Assembly: GCA_938083195.1 (NCBI GenBank)
Contig: CALKCK010000015.1
Location: forward strand, 62,001-126,000
Direction of reading: 5' to 3'
Source: an uncultured Pirellulaceae bacterium
GTDB lineage: Bacteria > Planctomycetota > Planctomycetia > Pirellulales > Pirellulaceae
DNA length: 64,000 nucleotides
In this document: in pieces, positions 36,770 through 46,008 of the stretch
Position numbering within the stretch: position 1 is the stretch's first letter
Layout: each line of letters opens with the position of its first letter
The notes under the pieces: model-generated
Seen by the model: the letters and a program-made list of their open reading frames with translations, nothing else
What the model was told of the DNA's origin: nothing
The model's database searches: none
Position numbers and translations under genes: made by a program

Positions 36770-37261
36770 TCACGCCGCACGAAGCACGGAGTGAGCCTCC
36801 TCAATCGCCTGCCGAATTCTCTCGAAGGGTTCGTCCAGTGGCAGGCGACGAGCAAATTCGTGTACGCCCTGAGAAATCGCAGTCGCTTGGGCTCCACGAT
36901 GATTGACACAGTAAACTGACTGCCCTGAGAGATCAAAACACTCCAACCCCGAACCATCAAAGTCCTTCTTAGAATCAACCGGTTCTGCAAAAACCAACGG
37001 ATTGTCAATCAACTCCGTAAGCGGCAGCATCTCCGCACAATCCGTGATGAACACCGACGGTCGTTCCCGCGTTTTATCAATTAACGCCATCCCAATTTGA
37101 TCTGAAAACAGAAAACCGCTATAGGTCTCACCGTACATGATTTGTTGAGCGCGATTGGTTGCCACCGGAGCGGTGCAATGAAATTCAATCGGCCTTCCAA
37201 TTCTTGAAACAACCAATAGCCCGCCGCAATGCCCTAATGAAGGCAATTCAACAACGGTCAT
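36770..37261 (-). CDS. Hypothetical protein upstream of the SNF2 gene
   Basis: 163 residues, not recognised. No signal peptide or membrane segment; phrases such as GGLLVVSRIGRPIEFHCTAPV and PSVFITDCAEMLPL suggest a compact alpha/beta protein. The frame runs back to TTG 37303, but ATG 37261 is preferred because the protein then starts with a strand-like MTVVELPSLG. The gene is 34 bases upstream of the SNF2 ATPase gene on the same strand, so they probably form a two-gene operon. Confidence 0.75.
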   Translation of the reverse strand: MTVVELPSLGHCGGLLVVSRIGRPIEFHCTAPVATNRAQQIMYGETYSGFLFSDQIGMALIDKTRERPSVFITDCAEMLPLTELIDNPLVFAEPVDSKKDFDGSGLECFDLSGQSVYCVNHRGAQATAISQGVHEFARRLPLDEPFERIRQAIEEAHSVLRAA

Positions 37262-37707
37262 GAAACCGAATGATTGGAGTGAATGGGTAGTCGCTTGGGT
37301 CAAAAGCTCTGTCCTTATGTATTATCAACATTCATGCTGCAATGCCGGATTTAAATCAAAATCCAAGGCATACAGAATTTGTTTTTTTGTCAACAACCAA
37401 AATATTTTTTTTCATCAAAAAGCTGTTTTCAAATCTCTGGTCGACGCGGGAGCGTTCAAGTGACATCGGCGAATTCGGGTTTTTCACTTTAGATTACCAA
37501 CGACTTACCGAGGGCTTGCTCCAAACCGAATTAATGGCACACATGGAATCTCTTAACAGCCGGATGAAAAACTTTTCGGGTCAGTCTATTTTTTCACTCA
37601 AGTGATTTTTCAAAAAGAATGAATACTCAAGCAAAAGCTCGACACTTTCCATAGCGCGGTTTATACTGTCTAGGTATTCATAAAAAACTTCTCGGAGCGT
37701 TGATAAT
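37262..37707. other. Divergent intergenic region with one promoter candidate
   Basis: An 87-codon frame at 37342-37605 has no family resemblance, an AT-rich low-complexity start and no ribosome-binding site, so I do not call it. The right end holds the promoter at 37639-37667. Confidence 0.5.
37639..37667 (+). promoter_or_regulatory. Sigma-70-type promoter for the 153-residue hypothetical
   Basis: TCGACA (37639-37644) and TATACT (37662-37667) are separated by 17 bases; each matches the -35 and -10 consensus at 5 of 6 positions. Transcription would start about 34 bases before ATG 37708. GGAG about 10 bases before the ATG can serve as ribosome-binding site. Confidence 0.65.
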
Positions 37708-38169
37708 ATGCCTCACGATTCACAAGACATTTCCCCAGTTTTCCGGATTGACGTCGCTCAAAGTGCTAGCGAATCTACGGCTCCTCATTCGGGGACAGGT
37801 CAAAATGAGGTCGCGGCTATCCTCCAGCAACTTGTCGCTGGCCAGGATCGCCAGAATGAATTAATGGAAGAAATGATCGAGCAAATGCACGCTGGCCAGC
37901 GTCAACGCTCCAATGAATTGTCTCAATGGAAAGACGCAAATCCATTATTGGCACGACGCTGTCGGGCAGCTGCCGAGGCTTTGTCACAAGTTCAAACGGA
38001 ATTCCTGCAAACGCTGACCATCGACGTCAACGATAACCATGAAGAAATGATGGACAGTGAATTCGTATTAAACGAATTCGTCGATCGTTATGGGCCACGT
38101 CTCGCTCACCTCAACGGCGTTCTACAATTGCTTTCGCAATTAAGCCTCCATCCGGGTGAAAACCACTAG
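37708..38169 (+). CDS. Small cytosolic hypothetical protein with coiled-coil propensity
   Basis: 153 residues, hydrophilic, without signal peptide or membrane segment. The middle (VAAILQQLVAGQDRQNELMEEMIEQMHAGQ) is heptad-like and Gln/Glu/Met-rich, followed by an Ala-rich helix (RRCRAAAEALSQVQTEFLQ) and an acidic stretch. It has its own promoter and terminator, so it is monocistronic. I do not recognise the family. Confidence 0.82.
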   Translation: MPHDSQDISPVFRIDVAQSASESTAPHSGTGQNEVAAILQQLVAGQDRQNELMEEMIEQMHAGQRQRSNELSQWKDANPLLARRCRAAAEALSQVQTEFLQTLTIDVNDNHEEMMDSEFVLNEFVDRYGPRLAHLNGVLQLLSQLSLHPGENH

Positions 38170-38209
38170 AAACCGATAACCGCAGCGTAGCCGCTCCAAT
38201 GCAAATCAC

Positions 38210-38239
38210 GCCTCTGCCAAACTGGCTGGGGCTTTTTTT
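38210..38239 (+). terminator. Intrinsic terminator after the 153-residue hypothetical
   Basis: GCCTCTGCC (38210-38218) pairs with GGCTGGGGC (38224-38232) with one wobble and one mismatch around a 5-base loop, followed by seven T (38233-38239), 41 bases beyond the stop. Confidence 0.8.
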
Positions 38240-38378
38240 GTGTAGCAGACAATTGGCAGTCCAAAAATTACCAATGCAAAGATGGAAAACCCTTTGACGG
38301 CAGCCTCCATCTGTTTCCACAAATTCAAGAATTACATTTTCGAATCCAGCTTTTTCATTTTTTGAGCCGAGGATTTTA

Positions 38379-39245
38379 ATGCACGGCGAACTGGTTCACA
38401 CCATCACTTCTGATTTCGTAAGGCTACATGGATTTTATCGCGAGTCCAAAGACACGCTGATAACCAATGCAGAAACCGGCGCCATTACCGCTGCCATTTT
38501 GACACATGGCCTCGGAGGCAACTTCTATTCTTCGAGGCTTCTACTTCACCTAGCCAAAGTTCTTGAGTCCCTAGGAATCCACGTAGTAATCGCCAACACA
38601 CGCGGCCATGACATGATCAACTCCTCCACATGGGCAGGGAAAACGCGTTCCGTAGGAGCGGCTTTTGAAGACGTCGCCGACTCTAAAATGGATATAAGTG
38701 CCTGGGCAGACTTTCTGGTGAAACGAGGACATAACAACATCGCCGCAGTCGGGCATTCACTCGGGGCTATTAAATCAATTTACTCCCAGGCTTTCGCAGC
38801 TCACCCGAATATTAAGAACATTATTGCGTTATCGGCGACAAGACTGAGTTATGCCAAGTTATGCGACTCCCCTCGTGGCGAACTGTTTCGAGAGACAATT
38901 CAAAAATGTGAATCACTGGTCGAACTGAATAAAGGACAGAATCCAATTCAAGTACCCTTTCCCTTTCCTACCTGGATGAGCCCCCAAGGTTACCTCGATA
39001 AATATGGGCCGGGGGAGTCTTTCAATTGGCTTGATTTCATCGATCGGATTGAAATCCCCACTTTGATGTTGTTCGGCGAGAAAGAACTCAATGAAAACGT
39101 TGCTTTTGAGGGCCTCCGCGACGACCTCGCCCTTTTAGAATCCAGATGGAACCCATTAACGATTCACGAAATTGAAGATGCCGATCACTTTTATACTTCA
39201 AGATTCAGTGAGGTAGGCGAAAACATCGTCCGCTGGTTGGCGTAA
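38379..39245 (+). CDS. Alpha/beta hydrolase
   Basis: 288 residues, cytosolic. Typical fold signatures: ILTHGLGGNFYSSR (HG oxyanion region), the nucleophile elbow GHSLG in AAVGHSLGAIKSI, and the terminal His in EDADHFYTSRF. The expected acid position reads LMLFGEKELNENV with Glu rather than the usual Asp, which hydrolases tolerate. Closest in style to the DUF1749-like/serine aminopeptidase hydrolases. Substrate unknown. ATG 38379 fits. It converges on the oxidase operon. Confidence 0.88.
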   Translation: MHGELVHTITSDFVRLHGFYRESKDTLITNAETGAITAAILTHGLGGNFYSSRLLLHLAKVLESLGIHVVIANTRGHDMINSSTWAGKTRSVGAAFEDVADSKMDISAWADFLVKRGHNNIAAVGHSLGAIKSIYSQAFAAHPNIKNIIALSATRLSYAKLCDSPRGELFRETIQKCESLVELNKGQNPIQVPFPFPTWMSPQGYLDKYGPGESFNWLDFIDRIEIPTLMLFGEKELNENVAFEGLRDDLALLESRWNPLTIHEIEDADHFYTSRFSEVGENIVRWLA

Positions 39246-39321
39246 ACAACAGCGCACGCTAAATCAAAAAATGCGGGCGGGGCAGGGGATGACCATCCGT
39301 ATCGCCTCGAACGAGTTACTT

Positions 39322-39612
39322 TTATTGATTTACTTCTTCATCAGTCGCATCATCCAAGGAAGGATGCCCAACTTCAGAAACATTGTGCCTTAATCGGACA
39401 ATGGTCGTTACCCAACAAGACAAAATAACAAAAGGCATCCCCATCATGAACAGAATGCTCATCGCATAAGCAGCCGCAGTGCCATCGGCATGCAGGCCAT
39501 CCTTACAAGTTGGACAAGCAATTAGACTGCCAGAAAAGACTAGCTGCAGGATCAAAACCTGAAGACCACAGATAGCCATTCGAGAGAGGCGTCCAAGATT
39601 TAATTCGACCAT
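39322..39612 (-). CDS. Small membrane protein with CPTC motif at the end of the oxidase operon
   Basis: 96 residues from ATG 39612; the frame also allows GTG 39630. A signal-like segment (ICGLQVLILQLVFSGSLIA) is followed by C-P-T-C just after the likely cleavage or exit point, then a second helix (AMSILFMMGMPFVILSCWVTTIV) and a short acidic tail. The CxxC lacks the following His, so it is not a haem-binding site; metal or thiol chemistry is possible. It ends the oxidase operon, 46 bases after the DUF420 gene, which suggests an assembly role (inference). Confidence 0.75.
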   Translation of the reverse strand: MVELNLGRLSRMAICGLQVLILQLVFSGSLIACPTCKDGLHADGTAAAYAMSILFMMGMPFVILSCWVTTIVRLRHNVSEVGHPSLDDATDEEVNQ

Positions 39613-39658
39613 TTCATCTGCCCCAACCACTCAATAAAGAATCTCGACCAACATTCCC

Positions 39659-40225
39659 CTACTGCCCATAATAAGGCTGCAGCATGAGATAGCAAATTGG
39701 TCCCGTCAACGCGACATATAGCCAAACCGGAAATACGATTTTCGCCATTTTACGATGCTTGTCAAACTGATTGGTGAATCCATAAATCCAGGTTTGTAGA
39801 ATAAACGGAAGGCTCAATGCCGCCAGTACGATATGGCTGATCAGCAAAACAAAATACGCCGTCCTCGCGAACCCTTCGCCGCCAAATTTCGTCTCTTCGT
39901 TGGTAAAATGGTAAGCCACGTAGCACAATAGAAACAACGCCGAACAAACCATTGCTGCTGAAATTGACAAACGATGCAGTTTGATCTTCCTCTGTTTTAC
40001 AAAAATTAACGCCATAATCAAAAACAGAGCAACCAGGCAGTTTAATCCGGCATGGACTGTTGGCAAAAACTCCAGAGTCACACCTTCAGGTAATGGAATT
40101 TTCGTTGGACCTCTCATCAGGCCAACCAATCCCCAAACCGCGACAGTCACAACCCAACTGGCAATCGTTAGCTTCTTGCCCAATGCTGGGTTCGATTCAA
40201 GCTTATAAAACTCTTCTCCGCTCAT
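39659..40225 (-). CDS. DUF420 (YozB/CtaM-like) membrane protein
   Basis: 188 residues with five hydrophobic helices. The features FLPTVHAGLNCLVALFLIMALIFVKQRKIKLHRLSISAAM and YFVLLISHIVLAALSLPFIL with interspersed His residues are typical of DUF420 (YozB/CtaM), linked in Gram-positives to maturation of haem A-containing oxidases. The start overlaps the stop of the tandem SCO gene by 4 bases, so translation is coupled. This places it as an oxidase assembly factor. Confidence 0.88.
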   Translation of the reverse strand: MSGEEFYKLESNPALGKKLTIASWVVTVAVWGLVGLMRGPTKIPLPEGVTLEFLPTVHAGLNCLVALFLIMALIFVKQRKIKLHRLSISAAMVCSALFLLCYVAYHFTNEETKFGGEGFARTAYFVLLISHIVLAALSLPFILQTWIYGFTNQFDKHRKMAKIVFPVWLYVALTGPICYLMLQPYYGQ

Positions 40226-41502
40226 TCTCGTTCCTCGGTTTTCACTGTTTCTTTTGAATCGCCACCCCTAGGGTTTGGCCGATCTTCACCTTCAAGCACT
40301 TTGACCAACTTTATCATCTCCACCTCGTCCGCAGCTTTTTCCCAATCAAACTTCCCGCGAACTTGACCCCATCGGTCAACAACATATAGCAAGGAAGAGT
40401 GGTGCTCCGCCCCCGAATCTGCCTTGAAAAACTCACTTCCAATCCTCTTGATCAACACAGGATTCCCCGTCAAAAACAGCCAGTTTTCAGGATCGGCTTC
40501 AAGAGTATCGGCAAATTCTCGCAAGTGCTCGACAGTGTCTCGTGCAGGATCCGTTGTAATACTAACGATACGAGGACACTCATCTCCAAGCCGTTTTTGC
40601 AAATTACGAAGGTACTGATTCTGCGCCTTGCACACGCCGGGGCAGTTACTGAAAAAGAAGTTTGCAATCCAAACCTCCCCAGTCAAATCGCGTGAAAAAA
40701 ACTTTTCTCCCGTCCGCTCAGTCAGAAAAAAATCGCGAACCCAACGAATATCATTTAACTCTTCTCGTTCTACTCCCGCCAAAACATTTCTAGTTTCTAC
40801 GGTTTCTCCAAGTGGAGGCTTCGTTTCGGCAGCAACTTCTTTCGCAACTTTGATAAACCGCTTCATATCATAAGGCTGATCCCACTTGAACCGATCCCGA
40901 TAACGTCCCCATTTATCAACCAAGAGAATGTTATCAGTGTGTGTCTCTGGATTAACTGGAACATTAAACATATTCTCACCGATCTCTACCAATTGGTAAT
41001 TTTGGCCAGTCAGAAACGCCCAACGATCTGGCTTCGCACCAAACCCAGCCGCATACTTGTTCAATACTTCAGGCGAATCATTTTTAGGATCAACCGTCAT
41101 TGTCAGAAAACGAATGTCGGTCCCCCGCAATGCCGAATTCACACGGTCAATTTCTTTATTCAGATCCAAACAAAAGGTTGGACAACTTGCAAAAAAGAAA
41201 CTGACGACATAAGCCTGACCCGCTAAATCTGCAGAGTCAAACTTGTTTCCATCCTGATCTATGAGTTCAAAACGATCGACATTAGGCAAGTACTCCCAGG
41301 GAACCTCAGCAAAGGCTCTCCCAGTACTGTCAAGCTGGAGTTTGGTGCTGTCGTTTTCATCTTTGTCGATGGACGCTACCAGCGGCAGTTCCACGACACG
41401 ACGGCCACCCGACCGCAAATACATTACCCCCGCGGCAGATAGGACTACCAACACCCACAGGAAAACTCTAACTCGTGCAAACATATTTCTCTTAACCACC
41501 AT
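40222..41502 (-). CDS. Tandem SCO1/SenC copper chaperone
   Basis: 426 residues made of two complete SCO domains after one N-terminal membrane anchor (VFLWVLVVLSAAGVMYL). The first domain has C107-P-T-F-C111 and His188; the second has C287-P-G-V-C291 and His at 367/368. Both therefore keep the full CxxxC plus His copper site. SCO proteins deliver copper to the CuA centre of oxidase subunit II. Most are single-domain at about 200 residues. The gene lies directly after the CoxIV gene (8 bases) and overlaps DUF420, in the oxidase operon. Confidence 0.93.
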   Translation of the reverse strand: MVVKRNMFARVRVFLWVLVVLSAAGVMYLRSGGRRVVELPLVASIDKDENDSTKLQLDSTGRAFAEVPWEYLPNVDRFELIDQDGNKFDSADLAGQAYVVSFFFASCPTFCLDLNKEIDRVNSALRGTDIRFLTMTVDPKNDSPEVLNKYAAGFGAKPDRWAFLTGQNYQLVEIGENMFNVPVNPETHTDNILLVDKWGRYRDRFKWDQPYDMKRFIKVAKEVAAETKPPLGETVETRNVLAGVEREELNDIRWVRDFFLTERTGEKFFSRDLTGEVWIANFFFSNCPGVCKAQNQYLRNLQKRLGDECPRIVSITTDPARDTVEHLREFADTLEADPENWLFLTGNPVLIKRIGSEFFKADSGAEHHSSLLYVVDRWGQVRGKFDWEKAADEVEMIKLVKVLEGEDRPNPRGGDSKETVKTEERE

Positions 41503-41510
41503 GGTACGTC

Positions 41511-41915
41511 TTAGTCTAATTTCGGAGTCGCATCACTGACTTCCGCCGGTTCACTGACAACAGGTTCGGGAGCATTTTCACGACGATCTTTTGAATAAGT
41601 CAAATAACGGTAGCCAACATCCGGAACCAACAACAGCACTAACAACACCCCCATAAACAAAGCCGGTATCGTGAGTACATATTTCCATGCCCGCTCCCAC
41701 CATAAATGCATAAAAAACAAAATGACTAACAAGGCCTTGGCTACTGAAACCAACATCATTGCCGCCCAACCAACAACCTTGTTTTCCATCAAATAGGAAT
41801 TGGCAACCCAGAACGAAAGCCCCGTCAACACACACAACATCAGAAACACCAACACAAAAACCTTCGTGTTTGATTTCTCGGATGAACCCTGATCAATGGA
41901 GTCTGTTTCAATCAT
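41511..41915 (-). CDS. ctaF: Cytochrome c oxidase subunit IV-type protein
   Basis: 134 residues with three transmembrane helices (KVFVLVFLMLCVLTGLSFWVA, VGWAAMMLVSVAKALLVILFFMHL and VLTIPALFMGVLLVLLLVP) and a short acidic tail, as in the small prokaryotic CoxIV/CyoD-like subunit. ALLVILFFMHLWWE is the family signature. ATG 41915 is chosen over the upstream extension to 41990 because it lies 4 bases after the CoxIII stop and removes a Cys-rich stretch without family resemblance. Confidence 0.88.
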   Translation of the reverse strand: MIETDSIDQGSSEKSNTKVFVLVFLMLCVLTGLSFWVANSYLMENKVVGWAAMMLVSVAKALLVILFFMHLWWERAWKYVLTIPALFMGVLLVLLLVPDVGYRYLTYSKDRRENAPEPVVSEPAEVSDATPKLD

Positions 41916-41919
41916 GAAT

Positions 41920-43197
41920 TTAAAATAAATAAAGCAGAGGGAACAAAAATATCCACACGATATCGACGAAATGCCAGTACAAACCAACATTCTCCATCAA
42001 ACCAGCCCGAGAGCGATCCAACCGAAACGTCAACAAAACGATGAAAGCGACAAGCCCCCCTAGAACGTGCAAAGCATGAAAACCGGTCATTAGAAAATAG
42101 GTGTTCGCCCAAGTGTTACCACTAGGAATCACCATCGGAAGCCTCAGATGAAAATGCTCATTAAGCCCGTCATGGATTTCACCAAACTGCTCATAGGCCG
42201 CAATCCGGCTTTTCAAGGGCGTAAGGAGGTCGACAACCTCGGTTGACTTAATCGCAGCCGTCTTGGATTCCTCGGTCGCGGCAGCCAGTCGGCTTTCGAT
42301 GTCGGATTTCTTTGTCGCATCCTGCTCCCCTTTGAGTTCTGCCGATAATCCCTTGACTCGCTCCTGCATTTCGCGGACGTCTTCGTCTACGATTTCTTGC
42401 TGCCCCATCAATTCAGCAATCCGATTTCTCACATCGGCAGCTTCATTGGCCAGATACGTTTCGACTCTTGGATTGGAACCGCGAGGGTTGATCTGGTGCG
42501 CCAAACTTTCAAGGGCTAACTCTCTAACCATTGGGCTCTCAGTCTCTCCGACTGCCTTCTGGGTCCATTGAACCAAGCCTGCCCGAATCAAAATCAAGTC
42601 CTTTTCACCGCCGCCATGATCGTGCCCCGTCCCTGATTCGGACACCAGCGCCGTTTTCTTTTTTTCAATTCTCAGGATCTCAGCATCTAAATTCGACTTC
42701 ACGGCCGAAAGATAATTCAAATCAGCACGATCATAAAGTAAGCTTCGCGGCGACCCCGGATGAATTCCGTGCTCAAACTTAGAATTATATTCATACGCCT
42801 TAATGCCCAAAAACACGCAACCCAGCACAAATGTCGCAAGCAACCACTTCTTCGCCCTACCGGGTTGATCTTGCTTGGCTGCCTCCATTCCAAACACAAT
42901 CGTTACACTCGAACAGATCAATACGAAGGTATTCACAGCGCCTAGCCATTCGAGAACTCGGACATCTTCTGGTGTCGGCCAGCTGCCCTCGGGGGCGCCA
43001 AATCGCAGCACAATGTAAGTGCCGATCAAGGCCGTGAAAAACATAATTTCTGTGGACAGAAATAGCCAAACCGCTAGTTTGCCTTTGGGGACGGGCACCG
43101 CTGGCTGGTACTTCAATTCAATATGGCCATGCGAACCCTTATCCTCACCACCTTTGGCGATGTCTGCTGATTCGGAAGGGTTCGCTTTTGAATTCAT
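41920..43197 (-). CDS. ctaE: Cytochrome c oxidase subunit III with a large coiled-coil insertion
   Basis: 425 residues from ATG 43197, which has AAGAGAA just upstream. The usual bacterial five-helix subunit has about 200. N-terminal helices are normal ([69 protein letters not shown]), and so is the end ([38 protein letters not shown]). Between them, about residues 150-355, sits a hydrophilic insertion: an HDHGGG stretch, then long charged heptad-like helices ([32 protein letters not shown]). By topology it should lie outside the membrane. Placed between ctaB and CoxIV in the operon. Confidence 0.92.
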   Translation of the reverse strand: MNSKANPSESADIAKGGEDKGSHGHIELKYQPAVPVPKGKLAVWLFLSTEIMFFTALIGTYIVLRFGAPEGSWPTPEDVRVLEWLGAVNTFVLICSSVTIVFGMEAAKQDQPGRAKKWLLATFVLGCVFLGIKAYEYNSKFEHGIHPGSPRSLLYDRADLNYLSAVKSNLDAEILRIEKKKTALVSESGTGHDHGGGEKDLILIRAGLVQWTQKAVGETESPMVRELALESLAHQINPRGSNPRVETYLANEAADVRNRIAELMGQQEIVDEDVREMQERVKGLSAELKGEQDATKKSDIESRLAAATEESKTAAIKSTEVVDLLTPLKSRIAAYEQFGEIHDGLNEHFHLRLPMVIPSGNTWANTYFLMTGFHALHVLGGLVAFIVLLTFRLDRSRAGLMENVGLYWHFVDIVWIFLFPLLYLF

Positions 43198-43263
43198 TTT
43201 TCTCTTAAAAAGATCTAGGGGCAAATTGTATCAACCTAACGCTTATCAAAACAATTCATGTGA

Positions 43264-44184
43264 CTAAGTCAAACACGCGAGAATCAGGACCAGCATGTAA
43301 GCGGGCAGATATAACAGAGAGGCACGCAGCAACTGCCTCGCCACTTGATCATTGCGATCGAGACGAAACGCCCAGGCAGCTTTAAAATAATAAGCACCGA
43401 GGAACAATGAGGCGATTACGAAAATCCAAATATGAACCTGCGATCTCAAAACCAAAACGGGAAGCAGACTAACGGCAATCAGCATGGCCGCTGTGACCAC
43501 CGATTTCTGACCTGCAACTCGACCGGTTGGTTCGGTGACTGTGATCATTTTCAAACCGCCCTTGCGGTACTGATCGCGGTACATCCAAGCGATGGCCATA
43601 AAATGCGGGAACTGCCAGAGCACTAAAACACCAAAGAATGCCCAACATACCAATCCAACGGTTTCAGTAGCAGCCAATGAACCCATAATGATTGGCATCG
43701 CGCCAGCAATGGCTCCAACCTCCGTATTCAACGGCGTCTTTAGTTTGAGTGGCGTGTAAATAAGTACGTAAAGCACCCAATTCGCAACACCACATACCGC
43801 CGTCTGCCAGTTGACCATTCCATAAAGAAACGCAACCCCGACGCCAAAGGTCACAGCCACAAACATCGCAACCTCTGTTGATGACAATCGTTGCGAGGGA
43901 AGCGGACGCGAAGCAGTTCTCGGCATCAGAAAATCAGTGTATCGCTCAAGATACATATTCATGGCATTGCCACTCGAGGCAATCATCAACATTCCTATCA
44001 AGGCACCGAACATCACTCCGATGCCCATGCCCTGACCCGCCGCATGTGCTGCCAAAACCGCTGCGACCGCGAAAGTGATTAACACCATCACAGAAATTCG
44101 CAATTTCGTCAGCGCGACATAGGTTTGCAACCTAGTGGTTTCTTTAGCCGTCGTAATTTCTGGGTTCGTTGACATTGCTGACAT
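43264..44184 (-). CDS. ctaB: Protohaem IX farnesyltransferase
   Basis: 306 residues, polytopic membrane enzyme of the UbiA family making haem O from haem B, the first step to haem A for the oxidase. The Asp-rich substrate site appears as NAMNMYLERYTDFLMPRTASRPLPS, where the canonical DxxxD is partly altered (E-R-Y-T-D), and the second site as MYRDQYRKGGLKM. Lies between CoxI and CoxIII. The haem A synthase (CtaA) that should act next is not in the window. ATG 44184 is used; an ATG three codons later is equally possible. Confidence 0.93.
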   Translation of the reverse strand: MSAMSTNPEITTAKETTRLQTYVALTKLRISVMVLITFAVAAVLAAHAAGQGMGIGVMFGALIGMLMIASSGNAMNMYLERYTDFLMPRTASRPLPSQRLSSTEVAMFVAVTFGVGVAFLYGMVNWQTAVCGVANWVLYVLIYTPLKLKTPLNTEVGAIAGAMPIIMGSLAATETVGLVCWAFFGVLVLWQFPHFMAIAWMYRDQYRKGGLKMITVTEPTGRVAGQKSVVTAAMLIAVSLLPVLVLRSQVHIWIFVIASLFLGAYYFKAAWAFRLDRNDQVARQLLRASLLYLPAYMLVLILACLT

Positions 44185-44239
44185 GCGAGCTAACTCGTCT
44201 TTTCAGGTATTGAAGGAATGAAGGGTGAATTGAGTTCAC

Positions 44240-45979
44240 TCAACTCGATTCGGTTTGTGGGAAAAAATCGCGTTCCGTTTCCGGATGACTGTATTCGTAA
44301 GGACCGCGGCGAACGATTGGCTGGACGTCAAAATTCCCATGAGGCGGTGGACTAACAGTCGTCCATTCAAGCGTATTTGCATTCCAGGGATTTCGACCAG
44401 CCTTAGGCCCAAAAAACATACTTCCGAAAAAGTTAGCCACGAAAATCAGCTGGGTCAGACCCATCCCGATCGCGCAGATCGTCATAAATTGGTTGAGCGG
44501 CAGTAGGTCTTTGAGGCCTTCGTAAATGTAAGGATCAGCAACACGCCGAGGCATTCGACTCAAGAAATGCATTGGAAAAAATGTGCCGTTCAAGAAAATA
44601 AAAGTAAGCAAGAAGTGAATCTTCCCTAATTTTTCATTCATCATTCGGCCAAACATCTTTGGGAACCAAAAGTAGATCGCTCCGAGGACACCGAGAACGC
44701 TACTGGCGAACAGCACATAGTGGAGATGAGCCACGATGTAGTACGTATCGTGAATAACGATATCCACCGGAGGCGCCGACATCACAATCCCGGACAAACC
44801 TCCGATGACGAACATCGAAACAAACCCAACACAAAACAACATCGGAGTCGTCAGTTGCAACTTCCCGCCCCACAAGGTTCCGATCCAGTTAAAAACTTTG
44901 ATCCCACTTGGCAACGCAATCAGCATCGTCGAAACCATAAAACTCATCGCTAACGTGTGGTTCATGCCAGAGATAAACATATGATGACCCCAGACGATAA
45001 ACCCAAGTCCAGCAATTGAGGTAATGGAATAAACCATCGGACGATACCCAAAGAGCGGCTTTCTTGAAAAGCAAGAAATAATGTCGGAAACCATTCCCAT
45101 GGCCGGCAAAATCATGATGTAGACCGCGGGATGCGAATAAAACCAGAACAAATGTTGCCAAAGCAAAACTTGCCCGCCACCGCTGGTCGCAACTCCGTTG
45201 TTAACTGCAATGTTCTCCGGGAGAAAAAAACCAGTCATTAGCATTCGATCCGACAATTGCATGAGAAGCGCTGCGGTCAAAACAGGCAATGCGAAGGCTT
45301 GCATAATTGCTGTAATAAACATGCCCCATACGGTCATTGGCAATCGAAACATCGTCATGCCTGGTGCCCGCATTTGTATAATCGTTGTCAAGTAATTAAT
45401 GGATCCCATCATGGATGAAATCCCGACAAAAACCATCGCCAAGAGCCATAGCGACTGAGCATCCCCCTGAAAAACGCTCAGCGGAGGATAGGAAGTCCAG
45501 CCGGCAGAGGCACCATATTCAGGCATGAAAAAGCTAAGAATGATGCAACCAAACGCTGGCCACATGAACCAATAACTCATCATATTTAATCGCGGGAATG
45601 CCATATCCTCCGCACCGACCATCAACGGGATCAAGTAGTTCCCAAACGCGCCCGCCAGAATAGGAATGATCACAAAAAAGATCATAATTGTCGCATGCAT
45701 GGTAAACAGCATGTTGTAAAAACCAGGCGACATTTGCCCACCCGATTCAGCAAAAAGCATGTGCCCAAAAATTGGCATGTCCGACCAAGGCCAAGCCAAT
45801 TGCCAACGAACGGCTAGAGCCAAGAAGCCACCGACAAAAAACCAAATCAATGAGGAAAATAAAAACTGTAGACCAATGACCTTATGGTCCGTTGCAAATA
45901 CGTAGGTCCAGACAAACCGTGAAACAGCATTCCCCTTTCGGCCTGGTTCAATCGAATTTTCAACGGAAACTTCTGCCAT
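44240..45979 (-). CDS. ctaD: Cytochrome c oxidase subunit I, YS (A2) type
   Basis: 579 residues, catalytic haem-copper subunit with 12 helices. Low-spin haem ligand His95 (FTMHATIMI), the CuB His-Tyr pair in Y-S-H283-P-A-V-Y287, CuB His332/His333 (WGHHMF), and haem ligands His418 and His420 (VAHLHYV) are all present. DMAFPRLN (D-channel entry) and the K-channel Lys361 (SGIK) are kept. The canonical HPEVY Glu is Ala and is preceded by Tyr-Ser, the signature of A2-type oxidases, in which Tyr/Ser replace the Glu in proton transfer. Between CoxII and ctaB. Confidence 0.96.
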   Translation of the reverse strand: MAEVSVENSIEPGRKGNAVSRFVWTYVFATDHKVIGLQFLFSSLIWFFVGGFLALAVRWQLAWPWSDMPIFGHMLFAESGGQMSPGFYNMLFTMHATIMIFFVIIPILAGAFGNYLIPLMVGAEDMAFPRLNMMSYWFMWPAFGCIILSFFMPEYGASAGWTSYPPLSVFQGDAQSLWLLAMVFVGISSMMGSINYLTTIIQMRAPGMTMFRLPMTVWGMFITAIMQAFALPVLTAALLMQLSDRMLMTGFFLPENIAVNNGVATSGGGQVLLWQHLFWFYSHPAVYIMILPAMGMVSDIISCFSRKPLFGYRPMVYSITSIAGLGFIVWGHHMFISGMNHTLAMSFMVSTMLIALPSGIKVFNWIGTLWGGKLQLTTPMLFCVGFVSMFVIGGLSGIVMSAPPVDIVIHDTYYIVAHLHYVLFASSVLGVLGAIYFWFPKMFGRMMNEKLGKIHFLLTFIFLNGTFFPMHFLSRMPRRVADPYIYEGLKDLLPLNQFMTICAIGMGLTQLIFVANFFGSMFFGPKAGRNPWNANTLEWTTVSPPPHGNFDVQPIVRRGPYEYSHPETERDFFPQTESS

Positions 45980-46008
45980 TTACAGATCCAACCCTATTAT
46001 GATCTTAA

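Noticed and set aside
37342..37605. 87-codon plus-strand frame between the SNF2-linked gene and the 153-residue gene
   Set aside because: No ribosome-binding site, AT-rich run of Phe/Lys codons, no family resemblance, and the real promoter of the next gene lies just downstream.
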